NCBI GenBank assembly: GCA_019054805.1
Contig: JAHQIY010000004.1
Coordinates: 3,534,001-3,598,000 of the forward strand
DNA: 64,000 nucleotides
Reading direction: 5' to 3'
Source: Brachionus manjavacas
Lineage: Eukaryota; Rotifera; Eurotatoria; Ploima; Brachionidae
Below, one piece after another: positions 57,901 to 64,000 of the stretch; the first letter of the stretch is position 1; the number at the start of each line of letters is the position of its first letter. A program made the position numbers and the translations under genes. Under the pieces are notes generated by a model. That model ran no database searches. It saw nothing but the letters and a program-made list of their open reading frames with translations, and was not told where the DNA came from.

Positions 57901-60900
57901 TTCATAAAGCCAACGGAAGTCTGTCTAACACTCTCGACTACATCATCACTGACTCACCCTATCGAATACACTATGTATACGACTCTGCTCCGCTCGGAGC
58001 AAGAGAACAAGCACGCATTACGCTAACATGGGAGTACCAACTTGCTACTTGTACATCAGAAGTATCTACAAGCTGTAGGTACAAGTACAACCTGGGCGAG
58101 TATGCCAAACTGAACAAAGCCTTTGAAACTGCCAACTGGGACAAAATTTTCACTGAACAGGATGTTAACTGCTGCTACAATTCATTCATTAGTATATGTA
58201 ACTCAGTATGCGACACTTTTATCCCGAAGATCAGGTTAAACCTCATATCAATTTAATGAAAGATTAACAAGGAATAGCTCAACATGACAAAACCACGATC
58301 GCGAACATTTTAAACCAGCACTTTAACTCCGTATTCGTTCGAGAAGATATAATCGATGGAGTGCCGGTTTTCGCCTCGAGAACGCCCAACTCAATCTCAA
58401 CAATTAAAGTAACAGCCACTGACGTTATACTGATTCTTAATCAACTAAACCCTCATAAATCAATCGGTACGGACGGTATCCATCCTCACGTACTCAAAGA
58501 ATGCGCTAACACGCTCGCCCTTCCCTTAACACGCATTTTTTAGCTCTCGTTAGACACTGGAAGTGTCACAGACAATTGGAGAGAAGCCTTAATAACTCCA
58601 ATCTTTAAAAAAGGCAACAACACCGACCCATCGAACTACAGGCCTATCTCACTGACATCAGTTGTGTGCAAAGTACTCGAAAAAATTGTTAAAAGAGAAA
58701 TCATGTCGTTCTTGTCACAAAATAAGCTTATATCCGAAAGTCAACATGGCTTCGTCAATAAAAAAGCATGCGTAACTAATCTTTTAGAAACAATGGACTA
58801 CGCTACAAAAGCATCAGCCTCGAATCACCCGCTGGACATTCTGTTTCTCGATTTTGCTAAAGCTTTCGACACCGTACCACACGCTCGGCTCATACACAAG
58901 CTTGAACAATATGGCATCAAATCGAAACTCTTACGCTGGATACGCTCATTCTTACAAAACAGGAAGCAAAAAGTAATTCTAGGCGAACACGAATCAGATT
59001 GGTTACCGGTACTAAGCAGTGTCCCACAAGGATCTGTACTCAGCCCTACACTTTTCGTCATCTACATCAACGACATCAGTGATGGAATTACCAGTCAAGC
59101 GAAAATGTACGCCGATGACACGAAAATTCTAGCCAAAATAGACCCGAGCCACTCTGAAAACAGCACCACCAGTCATAAACACAATCAACGACTGGTCAAA
59201 CAAGTGGCTGATGAGATTAAACATATCGAAATGCAAATTAATGCATATCGGCAAAACAACCCAAAAGCAACCTACAAAATGTCAGATCATAGCTCAAATA
59301 CAAACATTAAAATAACTGAAACTACAAGCGAAAGAGACCTCGGCATTTTTATTTCTTATGATCTTAAGCCATCACACCAAGTCAGTAAAGCCGCTGCTAA
59401 CGCAAACTTTATACTCAGCTCATTAAAGAACACCTTTACGTTAAGAGACCCAAAACTCTTGAAAAAGCTTTACACATGTTATATTAGACCGCACTTGGAA
59501 TTTGCAAGCTCGGCCTGGAGTCCATACACCCAAAAAGACATAAAAATGCTAGAAAAAGTACAACACAGAGCCACGAAAACCATACATGAACTCAAAAGCC
59601 TAAACTACGAAGATCGATGCAGCAAACTAGAGCTAACTCCAGTAACAATAAGGCGCGGAGATATAATTCAGAAATTTAAGCTTGAATCAAATTTAGAGCA
59701 CATAAACTGGTACGCAAAACCGCTATGCTCGGAGCGGCGAGGGGGTCAAAGAGGACTTTTCAGGCGTGAAATAGTAAGATGTTGTAATCCAAGGCACAAT
59801 TTTTTCAATAATAGAATTGCTAACTTTTGGAACGGCCTACCAAACGAAGTCATCAACTCAACTACAGTCAACTTATTCAAGAACAACCTCGACAAGCATT
59901 TCGCCACCGCTACAGGGCGTCATCTACTGTTGACGCGCTCCGCATTATCAATTTCATGCCGCGGTTTTTTTACTACTTCTACTATTAGTTATTACTTTAG
60001 TCACTTACATTAATTTAATTTGTCACCATTTAACATTCCTAGAAAATCTTTTTACAAAGATTCAAAAAATCGATTTAGGGCTTTTGTTTTATTTTATTAT
60101 TTTATATTAAATTTTTTAAAAGTAAAAATGACGAAATTTTTAATTTCTGGCAAGTAGTTTTATATTCTGCTATTGTCATTCTTTAAAATGACATATTTTG
60201 CTTTTTTCCAGTGAAAGTGACATAAAAGAGAAATCGAAAAAGAAATATGCTCATCTTAGGCCTTTTTTTAATTATGCTTTTCAATTCTTCAATACGTCAA
60301 ACCTCTGTCTAGCGCCAAAAAAATTATACTGGAGAGCATTATATAAATATATAAAGAAAAATAAACAGTTAAATTTTTTTAGTGAGTCATGGAGATTTCT
60401 ATTTACTTATAAATGTACTTACATCTTTCTGGTAAATGGCAGCTTGATCTGCAATTTGTTTATCATGCTCTCTTACATGAGACAACTCACTTTAAAAAAA
60501 CTACTAATTAAAAAAATTAATAAATTTTTGAAAAGGATTACTCTGTCAAGTAGTTAATGGTTGATTTAAACTCCATTAACTCTTCAGTTAGGCGCCGATC
60601 AAGGGCTCTCTGAGCAACAACCTCTTCATGTAGGCTTTTGATCTCTCTTGGCACTCTGGATAGCAAATTGGCATAGCGTTCTCTCAATTTAGAAAGAATT
60701 TCACCTCTATCCTTACATTCAACAGTTACCTTAAAAAAAGTCAAAGAATTATGGTCACTTTAATTTTTTAATTAAAAAAAATATTATTTAGTATACTTGA
60801 CGAATGACTTCTTGAAAAATAATATTATAAATATTTTGTTCTTGTTTTATTATCTCCAATAGATTATGTAATTGAGTTGGACCTTTTTGATCTATTATGT

Positions 60901-61949
60901 CCGCTCCGACTCGTTTCAAAAGAGCATCCATTGTATGCTTTAGTTGTATAACTTCATTTCGGCCAGCTGGCTTGAGCGATGGAAAAGTAGTGATGTGATT
61001 TAGATGATCTTCAGTAAGCGCGGTGTATTGACTTCATAAAAATTAAAAAAAAAACAAAGCAAAAATCAAAATTTACTTTTCATCAACTTTTAGAGGCCAG
61101 ACACCATGATTTTTTACTATTTTGAATTCTTCGGGTATCAATGAATCCGGCACTTGAATTTGCTAAAAATATTGACAAAATAAAATATTCCATTAAATTT
61201 TTTTTCAAATGTTACAGGCTCTGAGAATGAATTGCTTGCTCTGATGGCACTAATATCATATTTTGATGGCGCTGGCTTTGTCGATATTTTTGGCTGAATT
61301 ACAGAATCATATATAAAAGAGATATCCCTTAAAATATTTTTTAAATATTAATAAAAATACAAATGGAGTAGCTAAAAAAATTTGCCCACTTTCCAGCTCC
61401 ACATGAACAAACTGGTTGTTCGGTGAGAAACTTAAGCTTTTCTCGTTGTCTTTCAAAATTCCAAGCATTATCTGGACGCTTTATTACTGTCTTTATATAA
61501 ATTTAAATTAAAATTTTTACTGATTAATTTAAACCAATTTTACTGGATTAGTTGGTTTGATTCCATTTAAGGTTCGTTTGTTAGGAGGACCTATGTACTC
61601 TTTGGGGTGTTCGGCTTGTTTTATGGCAACGATCAAGTCATCAGGAACACTTTTATTGAATTTATTGGTCACATCATTTGTTTGAGTTTCGCCTAATAAT
61701 AAAAAAAATAAAAATTGTAATTAAATTTTTTTTATATTTGAAAATATGAGACTTTAAAAAAAAATAAAAGTATTAAAGCTAATATTCGTGATAGGCTAAT
61801 TAAGCTTATTAGCTATCGAATTTCGTGATTAATTTTAAAACTTGATACCAACTTTTATTTTCAATATAAGGTACAATGCAATCGCTGAGCTCCTTAATGG
61901 AACTTATTTTGGGAAGCTTTTCATATTCATTTCTGGATACAACACTCAT
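51903..61949 (-). CDS. AXDND1: AXDND1, axonemal dynein light chain domain protein
   Basis: Fourteen exons in coding order: 61853-61949, 61535-61692, 61390-61490, 61216-61327, 61077-61162, 60797-61031, 60542-60729, 60423-60489, 55679-56106, 55358-55625, 55014-55309, 52645-52929, 52058-52591, 51903-52005. All junctions are GT-AG and in phase, giving 985 residues (human about 1012). Diagnostic stretches: RPDNAWNFERQREKLKFLTE, CGAGKDISFIYD, SLIPEEFKIVKNHGVW, GPTQLHNLLEIIKQEQNIYN, VECKDRGEILSKLRERY, LDRRLTEEL, ELSHVREHD and NEYHELYELQRKRLE. This is the axonemal dynein light chain domain followed by coiled coil. Exon 13 carries a very acidic Asp/Glu stretch, and the protein ends in a short coiled coil. 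AXDND1 is a sperm/cilium protein needed for flagellum formation in mammals; its precise partner is unclear. Introns 8 (4.3 kb) and 11 (2.1 kb) are swollen by transposons. Confidence 0.92.
53152..53356. mobile_element. piggyBac-like MITE in AXDND1 intron 11
   Basis: A 205-bp element flanked by TTAA on both sides (53148-53151 and 53357-53360). The left end is CACTAGAAAGCCC; the right end, as reverse complement, is CTCTAGAAAGCCC: 12 of 13 identical. TTAA duplication with CnCTAGAAA ends is the piggyBac signature. It has no transposase, so it would have been moved in trans. Confidence 0.8.
57270..60011 (+). pseudogene. nearly full-length but dead LINE in AXDND1 intron 8
   Basis: Opposite in strand to AXDND1. 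From 57270 an apurinic-type endonuclease is readable: CLYTNATSLNTSKINELEAR, ITETWF, CIYRPPP, LLIAGDFNF and LDYIITD, interrupted by an in-frame TAA (57444-57446) and ending near 58256. After a deleted or shifted linker the reverse transcriptase follows (58361-60011): NYRPISLTSVVCKVLEK, QHGFVNKKA, FLDFAKAFDTVPHARL, SVPQGSVLSP, MYADDTKIL, RDLGIF and RPHLEFASSAW. An in-frame TAG lies at 58541-58543. Between about 59181 and 59260 the WSNKWLMRLN-type motif is readable only one frame over, so two compensating indels flank it. The 3' hairpin GCGTCA/TGACGC lies at 59917-59936. Its base composition is much richer in C and A than the host DNA. CR1/L2-like by motif order. Confidence 0.88.
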
Positions 61950-62405
61950 TTTGGCACTAACATTATTAGAAAACAGAAGTTTTAATTTATTTGGATTAAA
62001 ATCAACAGAAATTAGTCTTGAATTTTGATTTATGAAAATTTCTATGACAACAGTTGAATTTTTCCAAATAATATTTTAGTTAATTTAGTTTTTTAATAAT
62101 TTATTATCAAATAGTTTTTATGTGCGGTGTTGGTCAATTTTCCAGGTCTAAGTGACACTTGGAGTCAACTCGATTTGCAGAGTTAATTTCCTAGGACCAA
62201 ATAATTAGCAGTCATAATTTTATGCTTGATATATCATTGTTTGCTAATTAATTAAATGTAATCATATATTGTCATGGTTACAGAGAACTTTTTTTCAAAT
62301 TTTTTTTCATTAATAATAAAAAAATACGAACATTTTGAATTAAAATAGAATTTTTCTGCTAGACGAATACTGTTCCTAAAATTTTATGACTAATTTTTGC
62401 TGAAA
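61950..62405. promoter_or_regulatory. shared head-to-head promoter region of AXDND1 and SPEF1
   Basis: The two start codons face away from each other with 456 bp between them. Both genes are ciliary, so one bidirectional promoter is plausible. An X-box-like site lies at 62268-62281. The rest is A/T-rich except a GC-richer stretch around 62123-62190. Confidence 0.6.
62268..62281 (+). promoter_or_regulatory. candidate RFX X-box
   Basis: ATTGTCATGGTTAC fits the X-box consensus RYYNYY-N2-RRNRAC at every constrained position but one (T where R is expected). It lies about 125 bp before the SPEF1 ATG and about 320 bp before the AXDND1 ATG, a normal distance for this motif in ciliary genes. Confidence 0.5.
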
Positions 62406-63329
62406 ATGGCAGTGGATGCAGATGGCACATGGGATTTAGAACTTGACGAAACCATACTTCAAGACATGTACGCCTGGATTGACCAGATTCCTCTTTCTCG
62501 ACCTAAAAAACGCATCGAAAGAGACTTTTCTGATGGAGTAATGGTCGCTGAGCTGGTAAAATATTATTTTCCCAACTGGGTCGAATTGCACAACTATGCT
62601 CCGGCAAACAATACTCAACAAAAAATGATAAATTGGGGTTTGCTTAATCGCAAGGTATTTTCAAGATTCGGCTTCAATGTTCCAGAGAGCATCATGAGAG
62701 GAATTAGCTTGGGAAAGACTGGACTTGTAGAAACATTTTTGTACAATTTAAGAGTCAAGATAGACGAGTGAGCTACTAAAAAAGCAATGACTATTTTTTT
62801 TTCACATTTTTTTTTAAAGTTATTTGTATGGAATGGAAAATAATACATCTGATCCTGAATACAGAAATTTGTTCCGAGCTAACAATCAATTTAAAACTAC
62901 GCCCAGAACCGATTTTAGGCAAAATGATAACAATTTTCCACAAGGGCCTGGTAAACGCTATTTAAATTAAGCTCTTTAATTATCTTTACTTATTTTTTCA
63001 AGCCAAAATTCCGCCATTTAACAAAACAAAGTAATTTAAGTCTAAAAAAAGTTGATTTTAAATATTAAGATTAATTTAAATAAGGGCAGCACCAAATGCT
63101 GGAGATATGGTGTCAAGATTAATCTATGAAGAAAAAGAACAAGAGTGTATTGCCAAAGATGAACAAATTCAGGTAGTTATTTTTTGAGATTTTGCAAAGT
63201 TTTCAATAAATTTTGTGAAAGATTTTGAATGCAAAAATACGAAGACTGGAGCATTTGTTGCATCTAAAAGATGTGCGTTTACAGGATTTGACTGAAAAAG
63301 CTGAAAAATCTACCAAAGTTAGAAGATAA
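62406..63329 (+). CDS. SPEF1: SPEF1/CLAMP, calponin-homology microtubule protein
   Basis: Five exons: 62406-62767, 62820-62950, 63003-63030, 63085-63172, 63222-63329; 238 residues (human SPEF1 is 236). An N-terminal CH domain of the SPEF/CLAMP type covers residues about 12-115: YAWIDQIPLSRPKKRIERDF, DFSDGVMVAELVKYYFPNWV, HNYAPANNTQQK and WGLLNRKVFSRFGFNVPE. A variable linker follows, and the end is a basic coiled coil, RRLEHLLHLKDVRLQDLTEK, as in SPEF1. SPEF1 bundles and stabilises microtubules in the central apparatus of motile cilia and in cell-cortex arrays. The open frame extends upstream to a TTG at 62397, but the first ATG is 62406. It is divergently paired with AXDND1. Confidence 0.95.
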
Positions 63330-63540
63330 TTTTCCCGCCTATTAACCAAAGACTTGATTTTATTTTTTTTAATTGTTTGTTAAATTTTAGTGCTGAAACC
63401 AATTTCACATAAATAAATCTGCCTTAATCAGCACATAATTATCTAAATGTTTTATTTCTTAGAAATTTATTAATAAAATTTCTAATTTTGAAAGTTATAT
63501 GTTATTAATTAACATTGTGTTAAAGCAGCGGTAAACAAGC
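63330..63540. other. SPEF1 3' flank
   Basis: Short A/T-rich spacer with an AATAAA-like word near 63410, a possible polyadenylation signal. Confidence 0.4.
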
Positions 63541-64000
63541 ACATTTTTATGAATCCAGTCAGTCATGGCCACATACCTCCAATTTGGAAAAAATCCAAAA
63601 TTATCATGATTCTTAAAAAAAAATAAACCTCCAGATAGTCTAGACTCTTAAAGGCCTATCTCCCTCCTCAGTTGCTTAGCCAAATGGCTCGAAAAATATA
63701 TAAATCAAAAGATTCAAGATTGGACAGAAAACTCAAAAGTTCTACCAATCTGACAGTCTGGCTTCAGAAAATCCAAAAGCACTCAAGATCATATATTGAG
63801 ATTTTACCAATCAATAACAGATGGATTCAACCACAATCAACTAATTGGAGCCATCTTCTTCGATCTTGAAAAAGCCTTTGACAAAACATCACAGATTGTT
63901 ATAAAATTAAAAGAACACAATTTTCATACAATATTTCTCTGATGGATTGAAAACTTTCTCACAAACCGCTCTTTTAGAGTCAGCTACAATGGCCAAACTT
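63541..64000 (+). pseudogene. broken LINE reverse transcriptase, cut by the window edge
   Basis: Readable on the plus strand from about 63550: HIPPIWKKSKIIMIL, then RPISLLSCLAKWLEKYIN, QSGFRKSKSTQDHILRFY, IGAIFFDLEKAFDK and WIENFLTNRSFRVSYNG. These are reverse-transcriptase blocks 1-4 of a Jockey-like LINE, a different family from the one at 57.3-60.0 kb. At least one TAA (before RPIS) and two TGA stops lie in the main frame, and an indel occurs near 63620. The element continues past base 64000. Confidence 0.8.

Noticed and set aside
60198..60557. Plus-strand open frame of 119 codons
   Set aside because: It overlaps AXDND1 exons 7-8 on the other strand, and its low-complexity peptide is a shadow.
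62397..62405. Upstream extension of SPEF1 to a TTG codon
   Set aside because: TTG is not a likely eukaryotic start, and ATG at 62406 begins the expected N-terminus.
1..64000. tRNA, rRNA, CRISPR or bacterial-type operon signals
   Set aside because: No cloverleaf with expected A/B boxes, no rRNA-like conserved blocks and no regularly spaced direct repeats with unique spacers beyond the GTGACTCC array. The gene structure is clearly eukaryotic.

Overview
This is a eukaryotic, very AT-rich window, almost certainly from a small ciliated invertebrate animal. It carries metazoan genes (matrix metalloproteinase, aquaglyceroporin, membrane alkaline phosphatases, a KCTD protein) and two sperm/cilium axoneme genes (AXDND1 and SPEF1). 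Most introns whose borders I could trace are only 44-67 bp. The exceptions are a few introns swollen by repeats. AT-richness, tiny introns and a ciliary gene set would fit a monogonont rotifer such as Brachionus, but that is an inference from gene style and not proved here.

Layout. 1-2.8 kb: AT-rich DNA with one isolated exon-like block. 2.84-4.10 kb: FAM136A and GET1/WRB, both on +. 4.1-7.9 kb: a GACCG-rich structured block and a dead LINE (-). 7.98-8.90 kb: KCTD gene (-). 8.9-16.3 kb: gene-poor. 16.3-17.5 kb: dead LINE (-) interrupted by a second GACCG block. 17.58-18.18 kb: an inverted-repeat element. 19.27-21.37 kb: NHLRC2 (-). 21.5-21.93 kb: twin hairpins and a Pif1-type helicase fragment (-). 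23.04-24.56 kb: USP14 (+). 25.95-26.56 kb: hAT-like MITE containing a 25-bp tandem array. 26.8-27.8 and 29.0-29.5 kb: LINE remnants. 31.91-33.05 kb: TMEM129 (+). 33.67-42.48 kb: two tandem alkaline phosphatase genes (+), the second with a 2.6-kb intron that hosts MITEs. 44.0-44.4 kb: hAT-like MITE with target-site duplication. 45.09-46.97 kb: matrix metalloproteinase (-). 48.75-49.72 kb: aquaglyceroporin (+). 51.90-61.95 kb: AXDND1 (-), 14 exons, with a piggyBac-like MITE in intron 11 and a nearly full-length but dead LINE in intron 8. 62.41-63.33 kb: SPEF1 (+). 63.54-64.0 kb: another broken LINE running off the edge.

How parts relate. The clearest functional unit is the divergent AXDND1-SPEF1 pair. 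The two ciliary genes are head to head and share 456 bp of DNA that contains a good match to the RFX X-box, the usual switch for ciliary genes. The two alkaline phosphatases are a local duplication; one keeps a C-terminal tail like a GPI signal and the other has lost it. The other genes are unrelated neighbours with housekeeping roles: mitochondrial intermembrane-space protein, tail-anchored protein insertion, proteasomal deubiquitination, ER-associated degradation. Reconstructed protein lengths (FAM136A 136, TMEM129 363, AXDND1 985, SPEF1 238) are close to the human lengths as I remember them, and the reading phase is kept at every inferred junction, which supports the exon models. No tRNA, rRNA or CRISPR array was recognised.
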